Source of the DNA: Corynebacterium timonense
GTDB taxonomy: Bacteria; Actinomycetota; Actinomycetes; Mycobacteriales; Mycobacteriaceae
Reading direction: 5' to 3'
DNA: 64,000 bases
Assembly: GCF_900105305.1 (NCBI RefSeq)
Contig: NZ_LT629765.1
Location: 1,240,001-1,304,000 of the forward strand
Part shown: in pieces, positions 1-8,528 of the stretch
Numbering within the stretch: position 1 is the stretch's first letter
Layout: every line of letters starts with the position of its first letter
Translations under genes and position numbers: made by a program
Notes under the pieces: model-generated
Database searches by the model: none
What the model was told of the DNA's origin: nothing
What the model saw: only the letters and a program-made list of their open reading frames with translations

Positions 1-1
1 C

Positions 2-1585
2 TGGCTCGTGCTCGCCATCGTTTTGTACTTCGGCCTCATGGTGGCCATCGGCTTCTACTCATGGCTGCGCACGAAGAAATATGACGACTATGTCCTCGCA
101 GACCGCGGACTCAGCCCCTTCGTCGCCGGGCTGTCCGCCGGGGCCTCCGACATGTCCGGTTGGCTGCTCATGGGCCTGCCCGGCGCCCTCTTCGTCGCGG
201 GCATGAGCGAGCTGTGGATCGTCATCGGCCTGTTCGTAGGCACGTGGGCCAACTGGAAGTGGGTCGCACCGCGGCTGCGCTCCTACACCGAGGTGGCGAA
301 CAACTCGATCACGCTGCCGTCCTTCTTCGAAAACCGCACGCACGACCGCTCCCGGCTGTTGCGCGTCACCGCAGCGCTCATCATCATCTTCTTCTTCACC
401 TTCTACGTCTCCTCCGGCATGGTCTCCGGCGGGCGCTACTTCGAGTCGACCTTCCAGGGCGACTACATGACGGGCATGCTCATCGTCGGCTCCATCACGG
501 TCCTCTACACCTTCATCGGCGGATTCCTTGCCGTCTCCTACACCGACGTGGTGCAAGGCGCCCTGATGTTCCTGGCGCTGGCCATCGTCCCGGTCATGGC
601 GCTCGTCTCCCTCGACGAGCCCTCCCAGATCTTCTCCTTCGCCGCCGAGAACTCCTACGGGCCGTGGGAGGACGGCAACCCCACGTACTTCACCATGATC
701 GCCGGGGTGTCCGCCGCAACCATCATCGGCAACCTCGCGTGGGGCCTTGGCTACGTGGGCCAGCCGCACATCGTCACCCGCTTCATGGCGCTGCGCTCCC
801 CCGCGCAGGCCGCCTCGGCGCGACGCACCGGCACGTTCTGGGTGCTCGTTTGCTACATCGGCGCCGTGTTCACCGCCCTCGTCTCCACGGTGTTCTTCGC
901 CCAGAGCCCGCACAGCGTCACCGATCAGGCTGGGTTTGAGACGATCTTCCTCGACCTCGCGCGCATTCTCTTCCACCCCTTCGTCGCCGGGGTCATCCTC
1001 ACCGCCGTCCTCGCCGCCATCATGTCCACGATGTCCTCGCAGCTGCTCATCGCCTCGTCCGCGCTTATCGAGGACCTCTACCGGGCAGTCTCGAAGAAAG
1101 ATCCCTCCTCCACGGCCCTCCTTGTGCTCTCGCGCGTCATGGTCGTCGCCGTCGCGGTAATCGCCATGGTGCTCGCCGTCAACCCCTCCGACACCATCCT
1201 CGGGCTCGTCGGCTTCGCGTGGGCCGGTTTCGGCGCGGCCTTCGGGCCCGTCGTCGTCGCGGCGCTCTACTGGCGGCGCCTCACCGCCCCCGGCGCACTC
1301 GCCGGCATGGTCGTCGGCGCGCTCACGGTCTTCATCTGGGGCTCGTCAACCTACCTGTCCGACATCATCTACGAGATCGTGCCCGGCGTCCTTGTCGCCA
1401 CCGCCATCATGGTCGCGGTCTCCCTGCTCACCCAGCCCGCCGCTGAGGTCGACGCGGAGTTCGACGCCGCGGTCGCCGTCACCGAGCACGCCTCCCGGCA
1501 CCCGGAGGCCACCTTCGACGAGGCGCTCGAGGCTGTGCGACGCGGCGACACCCCAGGGAACCACCAGACCACCCGCCCCGTCTAA
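2..1585 (+). CDS. putP: Sodium/proline symporter, 5' end cut by window edge
   Basis: The frame is open to the left edge, so the true start lies outside the window. The protein is a polytopic sodium:solute symporter of the PutP type, importing proline with Na+. Visible family traits are the YDDYVLADRGL segment near the N-terminus, ASDMSGWLLMGLPGA in the second helix region and GFLAVSYTDVVQGALMF further on. About twelve hydrophobic segments follow, and a short acidic cytoplasmic tail ends the protein. More than 520 residues are present, close to the full PutP length, so only a few N-terminal residues should be missing. The next gene starts 7 bases after the stop. Proline specificity is inferred from the family. 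Confidence 0.88.
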   Translation, partial: WLVLAIVLYFGLMVAIGFYSWLRTKKYDDYVLADRGLSPFVAGLSAGASDMSGWLLMGLPGALFVAGMSELWIVIGLFVGTWANWKWVAPRLRSYTEVANNSITLPSFFENRTHDRSRLLRVTAALIIIFFFTFYVSSGMVSGGRYFESTFQGDYMTGMLIVGSITVLYTFIGGFLAVSYTDVVQGALMFLALAIVPVMALVSLDEPSQIFSFAAENSYGPWEDGNPTYFTMIAGVSAATIIGNLAWGLGYVGQPHIVTRFMALRSPAQAASARRTGTFWVLVCYIGAVFTALVSTVFFAQSPHSVTDQAGFETIFLDLARILFHPFVAGVILTAVLAAIMSTMSSQLLIASSALIEDLYRAVSKKDPSSTALLVLSRVMVVAVAVIAMVLAVNPSDTILGLVGFAWAGFGAAFGPVVVAALYWRRLTAPGALAGMVVGALTVFIWGSSTYLSDIIYEIVPGVLVATAIMVAVSLLTQPAAEVDAEFDAAVAVTEHASRHPEATFDEALEAVRRGDTPGNHQTTRPV

Positions 1586-1591
1586 AAGGGT

Positions 1592-2227
1592 ATGCGCCCC
1601 TCCCCGTTCGCCTTCTACCTGGCCGCCCTGAGCGTGCTCACGGTGCTCGTCGTGCCGTTTCCCACGCCGGCCTCCCGCATCGAGGCGTCTGCCGCTCCCC
1701 CGCGGGCGGCTGTTGTGGGCTACGCACGCGAGGAGTTCGGCCCCGGGTGGGCGCGGCTCGGCGCGGGCTGCACTACCCGGACCGCGGCGATGGCCTCGGC
1801 TTTCGACGCCCCGAGCTGCGCAGACCCCCCGCACGACTGGCACGTCGCCCCCATCACCGACCCCTACACCGGGGCGGAGATTTCCCCCGCCGACGTCGAA
1901 CTTGACCACCTCCTACCGCTGGCCGCGGCGTGGGACCTCGGCGCCCACGCGTGGACGGCGCAGCGCCGCGTCGCCTTCGCCAATGACCCTCGCAACCTCG
2001 TGGTCACCTCCGCCGCCGCGAACCAGGACAAGTCGGACAAGCTTCCCAGCGAGTGGCTACCGCCCGACTGGCGAGCCCGCTGCCCGTACGCGCGCCGCCT
2101 CGTCGCGGTGGCACGCGCCTACGAGCTCGCCGTCCCAGCCCCCGACCTCCGCGCCAGCCGACGCGCCTGTTCCGGAATCGCGGGCCTCGCGTCACGTCGC
2201 ACCCTGGTAACCGATACCGTGCCGTAA
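1592..2227 (+). CDS. Secreted HNH-type nuclease (DUF1524/GmrSD-like C-terminal fold)
   Basis: The 211-residue protein begins with a hydrophobic signal-like segment (residues about 5-30). The core carries ELDHLLPLAAAWDLGA followed by FANDPRNLVVTSAAANQDK and LPSEWLPP. This is the usual pattern of the DUF1524 HNH endonucleases that corynebacteria, mycobacteria and streptomycetes export. In that family the DH pair and the Asn/Asp residues of the second block bind metal and form the active site. It probably degrades extracellular nucleic acid, though no substrate can be read from the sequence. The start lies 7 bases after the putP stop with only a weak AAAGGG in front of it, so it may be translationally coupled to putP. 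Confidence 0.75.
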   Translation: MRPSPFAFYLAALSVLTVLVVPFPTPASRIEASAAPPRAAVVGYAREEFGPGWARLGAGCTTRTAAMASAFDAPSCADPPHDWHVAPITDPYTGAEISPADVELDHLLPLAAAWDLGAHAWTAQRRVAFANDPRNLVVTSAAANQDKSDKLPSEWLPPDWRARCPYARRLVAVARAYELAVPAPDLRASRRACSGIAGLASRRTLVTDTVP

Positions 2228-2237
2228 GGTGTGGGAC

Positions 2238-2723
2238 ATGACTACACTCCTGATTTTTATCCACGTCGCTGCCGCAGTGCTGCTCATCGGCCCCACCATG
2301 GTGGCCACCTCCATGTTCCCGGGCCAGGCGGCCACCGCCCGCAAGGGCGGACCGGACGATATCGGGAGGGCCTCGATCCTCCACACGATCACCAACCGTT
2401 ACGGGCTTTTGTCGCTCCTCGTTCCCCTCCTCGGTGTCGTCGTCATGGTCGCCGACTGGGACAGCTACAGCACGAACTACTGGCTGCACACCGCCATCAT
2501 CGTCTCTCTCCTCGCGTGGGGCATCCTGTTGTTCATGGTCATCCCCCAGCAGCGCAAGATCATTGGCACCCTTGGTGCCCTAGACCCCGCTGACGCGGAC
2601 GCCGAGGATCGCACCGCCGACTTCGAAGGGGCCAAGGCCAAGGCCGCTGCAGGTGCCGGCCTGTTCAACCTGCTCTGGTTCATCGTCCTCATCCTGATGT
2701 TCCTGCCCCACCCCGGGATGTAG
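2238..2723 (+). CDS. Small integral membrane protein (DUF2269-like)
   Basis: The 161-residue protein has four predicted membrane segments: LLIFIHVAAAVLLIGPTMVA at the N-terminus, one near residues 55-75, one near 85-105 and one at the C-terminus (LLWFIVLILMFLP). An early His in the first helix and the overall layout resemble the DUF2269 group of small membrane proteins, whose function is not known to me. I chose the ATG at 2238 because AAGG at 2226-2229 gives correct spacing. The GTG at 2229 overlaps that site. It is convergent with the protease gene, and the 84-bp repeat array fills the space between the two stops. Confidence 0.65.
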   Translation: MTTLLIFIHVAAAVLLIGPTMVATSMFPGQAATARKGGPDDIGRASILHTITNRYGLLSLLVPLLGVVVMVADWDSYSTNYWLHTAIIVSLLAWGILLFMVIPQQRKIIGTLGALDPADADAEDRTADFEGAKAKAAAGAGLFNLLWFIVLILMFLPHPGM

Positions 2724-2762
2724 CGCGGCGTCAACGCGGTCGGCGCGGCTGAGCGCCTAGCT

Positions 2763-3665
2763 GGCCGTTTTTTGTGCGCAAGGTTTAGCTGAGGTCGACC
2801 AGGACGCCAGGCGTAGCCGACCTCAACGCATTCAGCGGTCACACGACCTGGGGTTTTCTGCGCAGGGTTTCCTTGAGGTCGACCAGGACGCCAGGCGTAG
2901 CCGACCTCAACGCATTCAGCGGTCACACGACCAGGCATTTTACGCGCAGGATTTCCTTGAGGTCGACCAGAACACCGGACGTAGTCGACCTCAACGCTTT
3001 TCGGGGTCACGCGACCAAGGGATTTACACAAGGTTTTTCCTTGAGGTCGACCAGGGTACCAGACGCAGTCGACCTCAACGCATTCAGCGGTCACGCGACC
3101 AAGGGATTTACACGCGGAATTTCCTTGAGGTCGACCGGGGCGCCAGACGTAGTCGACCTCAGCGCATTCAGCGGTCACACGACCTGGGGATTTACACGCG
3201 GAATTTCCTTGAGGTCGACCAGGACGCCAGACGTAGTCGACCTCAACGCATTCAGCGGTCACACGACCAGGGGATTTACACGCGGAATTTCCTTGAGGTC
3301 GACCAGGGCGCCAGACGCAGTCGACCTCAACGCATTCAGCGGTCACACGACCAGGGGATTTACACGCGAAATTTCCTTGAGGTCGACCAGGAGGCCAGGC
3401 GTAGTCGACCTCAGCGCGTTGAGGATTTACACGACCTGGGGATTTACACGCGGAATTTCCTTGAGGTCGACCAGGGCGCCAGACGTAGTCGACCTCAACG
3501 CGTTCAGCGGTCACGCGACCTGGGGATTTACACGCGGAATTTCCTTGAGGTCGACCAGGACGCCAGACGTAGTCGACCTCAACGCATATCAAGGCCACAC
3601 GACCTGGGGTTTTACGCGCAGCATTTCCTTGAGGTCGACCAAGGCGCCAGGCGTAGCCGACCTCA
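2763..3665. repeat. Tandem array of 84-bp units, 11 copies, each with an inverted repeat
   Basis: GAGGTCGACC occurs at 2791, 2875, 2959, 3043, 3127, 3211, 3295, 3379, 3463, 3547 and 3631, always exactly 84 bases apart. Each unit has TTGAGGTCGAC, 16 variable bases, then GTCGACCTCAA, so it can form a hairpin with 11-bp arms. Most units also contain GGTC-ACAC-GACC or GGTC-ACGC-GACC. The block GGATTTACACGCGGAATTTCC closes most units. A degenerate partial copy precedes the first unit, and the last unit stops after its hairpin. The array fills the gap between two convergent genes (stops at 2723 and 3702). Because 84 is a multiple of 3, long stop-free frames exist on both strands, but none has a credible start or ribosome-binding site. 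Confidence 0.95.
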
Positions 3666-3701
3666 CCACAACACACCCCTGCTGATGCCGGGGCAGAGTG
3701 C

Positions 3702-4526
3702 CTAGTTGTACGAGATGATCCCCGGAATCGCGATCGGGAGGGTGGCAACAAAGCTGAAGAACTGCGCGAACGCAGTGCGCAGAAAGTCGGCCACTGGGGC
3801 GGGCAGTGCCCCGCCGACCGGAAGCAGCGCGTTTTGCGCGTACAGGCCGAGCAGCTCGACGTCGGACACCGCAGGCCCGTCCTCGGGAAGCACTCCTACG
3901 ACGTAGTTGGACGAGCCGGGCAGAGAGCTCGAATTGGCCGCCCACACGCTAGAGACGACACCGACGAAGCCTCGGCCCGGTACCCACATGGGGCCGCCGG
4001 AGTCGCCGGGCCTGGTCAGCGGCGCATCGACGAAGAACGTGTTGCCCACGTTGCCGCTGTAAGTGCCGCAGGTGACGTGGGTGTTGACGCGGTTGGTGGA
4101 CTGCCCGAAGTAGCACACGCGCTCCCCGGGGGTGACCTGGTGGGGGCGCACCCAGGGGTCACCGGAGATGCTGTTGGGGCCGATGGTGACGTTGTCGTCC
4201 CATTGGATCGCCGCCCAATCGTTGCCCAGGCGGTTGTCGTAGGACTTGGAGCGATAGAAGGTGCCCACGATCGCGGAGCTGGTGCCGTTACGGCGGTCCG
4301 CGATGCGCACGCGGGCCCCCTCGTGGCCGCAGTGCGCGGCGATGAGGCTGCGCCGGTTGTGCGGGTCGTTGTACCCGACTGTGCAGTAGCCTGTGCCTTC
4401 CACATAGACGGCGCCGCCTTGATTGATGCGGTTGACGTCGTGGGCGTGGGCAGGCGATACGCCCACGGTGCCCAGCGTGATCGTCAACGCTGCGCTGACG
4501 GCGGCGACGGTGCGGAAAGCTGTCAT
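3702..4526 (-). CDS. Secreted trypsin-like serine protease (family S1)
   Basis: This is a 274-residue exported protease. A signal peptide ends near residue 28 (SPAHAHD). The catalytic triad is visible as His65 in LIAAHC, Asp103 in NDWAAIQWD and Ser176 in RPGDSGGPMW. Cys138 and Cys153 flank a loop typical of small bacterial chymotrypsin-fold enzymes. There is no long propeptide. A hydrophobic C-terminal tail of about 30 residues (FFSFVATLPIAIPGIIS) follows the protease domain and might associate with the envelope. GAGGAG sits 4 bases before the ATG. Its 3' end faces the 84-bp repeat array. Targets are unknown. Confidence 0.85.
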   Translation of the reverse strand: MTAFRTVAAVSAALTITLGTVGVSPAHAHDVNRINQGGAVYVEGTGYCTVGYNDPHNRRSLIAAHCGHEGARVRIADRRNGTSSAIVGTFYRSKSYDNRLGNDWAAIQWDDNVTIGPNSISGDPWVRPHQVTPGERVCYFGQSTNRVNTHVTCGTYSGNVGNTFFVDAPLTRPGDSGGPMWVPGRGFVGVVSSVWAANSSSLPGSSNYVVGVLPEDGPAVSDVELLGLYAQNALLPVGGALPAPVADFLRTAFAQFFSFVATLPIAIPGIISYN

Positions 4527-4569
4527 TTCGCTCCTCGGTTCATGTCAAATGGGTCAAACTACCCTGATC

Positions 4570-6588
4570 TTAGTCACGCCAGTCGCGCCGTCCGCGACCG
4601 CCCCGGCCGCCCTTATCGCGCTGCCCGTATCCGCCGCGCCCACGCGGCGCGCCCTTGTCGCGCTGGATGTTGATCAGCTGACCGGAAATCCGCGTGTCTG
4701 ACAGCTTGTCCAGGACGCTGCGGTCAAGGTTCTTCGGCAGCTCCACCAGTGTAAAGTCGCCGCCGATGGTGATGCGGCCGAAGTCGCGCGAGTTCAGGCC
4801 GCCCTCGTTCGCCAGGGCGCCGACGATGGCGCCGGGGCGCACGTGCTGACGCTTACCGACGTCAAGACGGTACGTATCGAAGTTCTCACTGTCGTCGAAG
4901 CGCCGCCGCCCTCCACGCTCGCCGCGGTCTCCGCGGTCGCGTCGATCCCGGCCGAAGCGCCCGCCCCGGTCGTCGCGGTCAAAGCGATCCCGGCGGTCTT
5001 TGCGGTCCCTGTGGTCGCGCTTGTCCTTCGGCGGCTCCTTCATGAGGAACTCGTCGCCGGCCTGCGCCTGGGTGGCCAAAGCCGCGGCAATCTCGTCCAT
5101 GGCCACGTTGTTGGTCGCGGAGTACTCGCGCACCATGTCCTTGAACACCTGCAGGTCCTTGGCATCGAGCGAGGCGGTGATGGACTCCATGAACCGCTTC
5201 TTGCGGGCTTCGTTGACCTCGTCCACGGTGGGCAGGTCCATCTCGTCGATCCTCGCGTTGGTCACGCGCTCGATGGAGCGCAGCATCCGGCGCTCGCGCG
5301 GGGTGACAAACAGGATCGCTTCGCCCGAGCGGCCTGCGCGGCCAGTGCGGCCGATGCGGTGGACGTAGCTTTCCGTGTCGTTCGGGATGTCGTAGTTGAG
5401 GACGTGGCTGATGCGCTCGACGTCGAGGCCGCGCGCCGCGACGTCGGTGGCCACCAGGATGTCGAGTCGGCCGTCGCGAAGCTGATCGACTGTCCTCTCG
5501 CGCTGCTGCTGGGCGATGTCACCGTTGATGGCGGCCGCGGAGAAGCCGCGGGTGCGCAGCTGCTCGGCGAGCTCCTCGGTTTCCTGCTTGGTGCGCACGA
5601 AGACGATCATCGCCTCGAACTCGGCCACCTCGAGAATGCGAGTGATCGCGTCGAGCTTGTTGCGGTGTGCGGTGAACAGGTAGCGCTGCGTGATGTTCGT
5701 GTTGGTGCGCGTCTCCGACTTGACGGTGACCTCGGCGGGGTCGTTGAGGTACTGCTTGGAGATGCGCCGGATGCCGTTCGGCATCGTCGCCGAAAACAGC
5801 GCGACCTGCTTGTCCTCCGGGGTGTCCTCGAGGATGCGCTCGACGTCCTCCTGGAAGCCCATGTTGAGCATCTCGTCCGCCTCGTCGAGAACGAGGAAGC
5901 GCAGGTTGGAGATGTCCAGTGAGCCCTTCTCCAGGTGGTCGATGACGCGGCCCGGCGTGCCCACAATAATCTGCGCGCCGCGGCGCAGGCCCGACAGCTG
6001 GATGCCGTAGGCCTGACCACCGTAGATCGGCAGCACAGAAATGCCGCCGAGGTGGTCGACGAAGGACTGGAAGGAGTCCGACACCTGCAGTGCCAGCTCA
6101 CGCGTCGGTGCAAGCACGAGGGCCTGCGGGTAGCGTTCCTCGGGGTCGATCTGCGACAGAACCGGCAGCGCGAACGCCGCCGTCTTTCCCGTACCCGTCT
6201 GCGCGAGGCCGACCACGTCGCGCCCCTCCATCAGCAGCGGGATCGTCTCCGCCTGGATCGGCGACGGATTTTCGAAGCCGACCTTCTTGACCGCCTCGAT
6301 CACCCGCTCGGGCAGCGGGAGCTTTTCAAACCCGTTCTCGGGCTCCGGCGAGGCGGCAGGGGTGCTCGCGGGCTCAGCGGTGTCAGGGGTCTCAGCGGTG
6401 TCAGGGGTCTCAGTGGCTTCGGGGGAGTCAACATCCGCCGAAGCGCCGGCGCCCTCAGAAGTACCCGCATCCCCGGCGCCGTCGGCTGCGGCCTGGTCGG
6501 CCGCGGCAGCCTGCGGGTTTTCCTGAGTTTCCGACAAGTTCATATCCGGCTCAAGCTCGCCGCCGGTGGCGTTTTCGGAAGTGCTCAT
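4570..6588 (-). CDS. deaD: DEAD-box ATP-dependent RNA helicase (DeaD/CsdA type)
   Basis: The 672-residue enzyme unwinds RNA in ribosome assembly and cold adaptation or RNA decay, by family. After a low-complexity N-terminus of about 95 residues rich in Ala, Glu and Thr (with ETPDTA repeated), the helicase core shows the Q motif, AQTGTGKT (motif I), PTRELA (Ia), DEAD in VLDEADEML (II), SAT (III), ATDVAARGLD (V) and HRIGRTGRAG (VI). A basic Arg/Asp/Gly-rich region near residues 540-580 leads into a DbpA-type RNA-binding domain (VGALANEGGLNSRDFGRITI). The C-terminus ends in an RGG-rich tail. The gene stands alone and is divergent from the citrate-type transporter gene. Confidence 0.92.
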   Translation of the reverse strand: MSTSENATGGELEPDMNLSETQENPQAAAADQAAADGAGDAGTSEGAGASADVDSPEATETPDTAETPDTAEPASTPAASPEPENGFEKLPLPERVIEAVKKVGFENPSPIQAETIPLLMEGRDVVGLAQTGTGKTAAFALPVLSQIDPEERYPQALVLAPTRELALQVSDSFQSFVDHLGGISVLPIYGGQAYGIQLSGLRRGAQIIVGTPGRVIDHLEKGSLDISNLRFLVLDEADEMLNMGFQEDVERILEDTPEDKQVALFSATMPNGIRRISKQYLNDPAEVTVKSETRTNTNITQRYLFTAHRNKLDAITRILEVAEFEAMIVFVRTKQETEELAEQLRTRGFSAAAINGDIAQQQRERTVDQLRDGRLDILVATDVAARGLDVERISHVLNYDIPNDTESYVHRIGRTGRAGRSGEAILFVTPRERRMLRSIERVTNARIDEMDLPTVDEVNEARKKRFMESITASLDAKDLQVFKDMVREYSATNNVAMDEIAAALATQAQAGDEFLMKEPPKDKRDHRDRKDRRDRFDRDDRGGRFGRDRRDRGDRGERGGRRRFDDSENFDTYRLDVGKRQHVRPGAIVGALANEGGLNSRDFGRITIGGDFTLVELPKNLDRSVLDKLSDTRISGQLINIQRDKGAPRGRGGYGQRDKGGRGGRGRRDWRD

Positions 6589-6721
6589 TGTCCCATCACC
6601 CTACGCCACACGGGGCTGTAACACTATTCGTCAGCATTTCGCTTGTCGACGCCACAGGCAGCGTTTCCACCAAGTAACCTCTCCGCCATATCTCTACTCT
6701 TTCCCAAGAAAGGCCGCACTT

Positions 6722-8071
6722 ATGAATTCCCCGCTCGCCCTCACGCTCCTCGGCCTCGTGATCATCGGCGCGACGGTGGGAGTTCTTCTCAGAGGCAAAA
6801 CCCACCCTGTCGTCGCTATGACCCTCATCCCGTTTGCCGGTGCTCTCCTCGCCGGCAGCGGCCTCGCTGAGATCAGTGAGTACTACGGCGCCGGCCTCGA
6901 CCGCGTGATCAACGTCGTGGTGATGTTCATCTTTGCCATCATCTATTTCGGAATCCTCGCGGACGTCGGCCTTTTCGAGCCTGTCATCACCGCCCTCATC
7001 CGTGCCACTCGAGGAAAAATCGTGTTGGTCACCGTCGGAACCGCAGCCATCGCTGTCGTCGCCCACCTCGACGGCTCCGGGTCAACCACGTTCCTGCTGA
7101 CAATCCCCGCGCTGCTGCCCCTCTACCAGGCGCTGGGGATGTCACGCTACGTGCTGCTGACGATCGTCGCGCTGTCCGCGTCCGTAATGAACATGGTGCC
7201 GTGGGCCGGGCCCGTCGGACGCGCCGCAACGGTCATCGACTCGACCCCCAACGAGATCTGGCAGCACCTCCTGCCCGCCCAAGCGATCGCCCTCGTCTCC
7301 GTCCTGATCGTCAGCGCTATTCTGGGCGTGACGGAGCGACGGCGCCTCGCTAAGACTGGGGTGGGATCCACCACCGTCGACGTGCATGCAATTGCCGACG
7401 ACTTCGCTTCCGCGCAGCGCAAGGAGCGCGCGTCGCTGAACCTCACCCCGCGCGCGGGGACGTGGACGGTGTGGGCCAACGCGGCAATCACCATCGCGCT
7501 CATCGGCGTTTTGGTCTCTGGAGTCGTGACACCCGCCCCGGCCTTTTTGGTCGGCACGGCAATCCTCCTTGTGATTAACTTTCCTTCCCTCGACGCCCAG
7601 TCCGACATCCTCCGCCGCCACGCCCCCACGGCGTTGTCCATGGCTGGGGTCATCCTCGCGGCCGCCATGTTCCTCGGCGTCTTGGACGGCACGGGCATGC
7701 TCGAGCAGATTGCACTCTCTCTCATCTCAATTCTGCCCGCGGCTGTTGGCCCGTACGTCCACATCATCATCGGCCTGCTCGGTGTGCCGCTAGACCTGGC
7801 AACATCCACCGACGCCTACTACTTTTCGCTCCTGCCCATCGTCCAAAGCACCGCGGAAGCGTTCGGCGTTTCGGGCATGGGCGCGGCGGCCGCCATGATC
7901 ATCGGCAACGTCATCGGCACCTTCGTCAGCCCGTTCTCTCCCGCGCTATGGCTCGCGATTGGTCTTGCCGGAGCAAACATGGGCAAGTACATCCGCTTCG
8001 CGTTCCCGATCGCGTGGGTATTCTCCGGGGTCCTCGTGCTCGCCTCCTGGGCCATGGGCCTGCTGGTGTAG
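6722..8071 (+). CDS. CitMHS-family citrate (divalent metal-citrate) transporter
   Basis: The 449-residue protein has about 12 membrane segments and matches the CitMHS family. Typical stretches are MTLIPFAGALLAG, VVAHLDGSGSTTFLLTIPALLPLY and LVIN-FP before a second half that starts near residue 290. Characterised members import citrate complexed with Mg2+ or Ca2+ together with protons. I chose the ATG at 6722, preceded by AAGAAAGG at 6708-6715. The longer open frame upstream to 6566 overlaps the helicase start and has no ribosome-binding site. No two-component regulator lies next to it, unlike some Bacillus citM loci. Citrate as substrate is inferred. Confidence 0.85.
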   Translation: MNSPLALTLLGLVIIGATVGVLLRGKTHPVVAMTLIPFAGALLAGSGLAEISEYYGAGLDRVINVVVMFIFAIIYFGILADVGLFEPVITALIRATRGKIVLVTVGTAAIAVVAHLDGSGSTTFLLTIPALLPLYQALGMSRYVLLTIVALSASVMNMVPWAGPVGRAATVIDSTPNEIWQHLLPAQAIALVSVLIVSAILGVTERRRLAKTGVGSTTVDVHAIADDFASAQRKERASLNLTPRAGTWTVWANAAITIALIGVLVSGVVTPAPAFLVGTAILLVINFPSLDAQSDILRRHAPTALSMAGVILAAAMFLGVLDGTGMLEQIALSLISILPAAVGPYVHIIIGLLGVPLDLATSTDAYYFSLLPIVQSTAEAFGVSGMGAAAAMIIGNVIGTFVSPFSPALWLAIGLAGANMGKYIRFAFPIAWVFSGVLVLASWAMGLLV

Positions 8072-8107
8072 GGCGGCCAGCTCGGTCGTTCGTGTCCGGC
8101 TCATCCC

Positions 8108-8120
8108 TAAAATGCATTGC
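8108..8120 (+). promoter_or_regulatory. Predicted -10 element of a leaderless promoter for the NUDIX/helicase unit
   Basis: TAAAAT at 8108-8113 lies 7 bases before the ATG at 8121, which would put transcription start at or next to the start codon. No Shine-Dalgarno sequence precedes that ATG. The arrangement fits the leaderless genes common in corynebacteria and supports 8121 over the ATG at 8112. Confidence 0.5.
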
Positions 8121-8528
8121 ATGGGAAGAAGGATCGAGGTCGTCGGAGCCGTGTTCACGTCCGGGGACAAGGTATTTGCTGCCCGACGTGGACCTAATAA
8201 GTCGATGCCAGGGAAATGGGAGTTTCCCGGGGGAAAAATTGAAGCCGGGGAAACTGCCGCCCAGGCTCTTCGACGCGAACTCCGCGAGGAGCTGAGCGTC
8301 GAGGCGACAGTCGGCACACACGTCACCACGACCCAGCATGAGACCGATGGCACGACCATTGTCCTATCGACCTACATCTGCGAGCTGGCCGAAGGCACTC
8401 CGGTGAAGACAGAGCACATTGAGCTAAGGTGGGTTCCCCGCGGCGAGCTCCATCTTTTGGACTGGACCCCTGCGGATATTCCTACGGTCGATATTCTGCA
8501 GCGGGAGGACGCTGAGAATGTCTCGTAA
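8121..8528 (+). CDS. NUDIX hydrolase, MutT-like (deoxy)nucleoside triphosphate pyrophosphohydrolase
   Basis: The 135-residue protein carries a complete Nudix box: G38, E44 and RELREEL at 52-58, with metal-binding Glu56 and Glu57. KWEFPGGKIE precedes the box, as in MutT enzymes that hydrolyse damaged or non-canonical nucleoside triphosphates to monophosphates. The stop overlaps the start of the helicase gene by 11 bases, so the two are almost certainly co-translated and act together. It could be a housekeeping sanitiser. The tight coupling to a PLD-nuclease/helicase suggests instead a role tied to that enzyme. Substrate unknown. Confidence 0.82.
   Translation: MGRRIEVVGAVFTSGDKVFAARRGPNKSMPGKWEFPGGKIEAGETAAQALRRELREELSVEATVGTHVTTTQHETDGTTIVLSTYICELAEGTPVKTEHIELRWVPRGELHLLDWTPADIPTVDILQREDAENVS

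Noticed and set aside
2763..3665. CRISPR array
   Set aside because: The intervals between the constant parts are nearly the same sequence in every unit rather than unique spacers, the 84-bp period is constant and there are no cas genes.
2873..3685. Plus-strand repeat protein of 28-residue units
   Set aside because: The open frame results from an 84-bp unit free of stops in that frame. It begins at a TTG with no ribosome-binding site, has no signal or fold logic, and substitutions do not prefer third codon positions.
2477..3751. Minus-strand repeat protein across the same array
   Set aside because: The frame runs antisense through the end of the membrane protein gene at 2238-2723, lacks a credible start and is again explained by the stop-free repeat unit.
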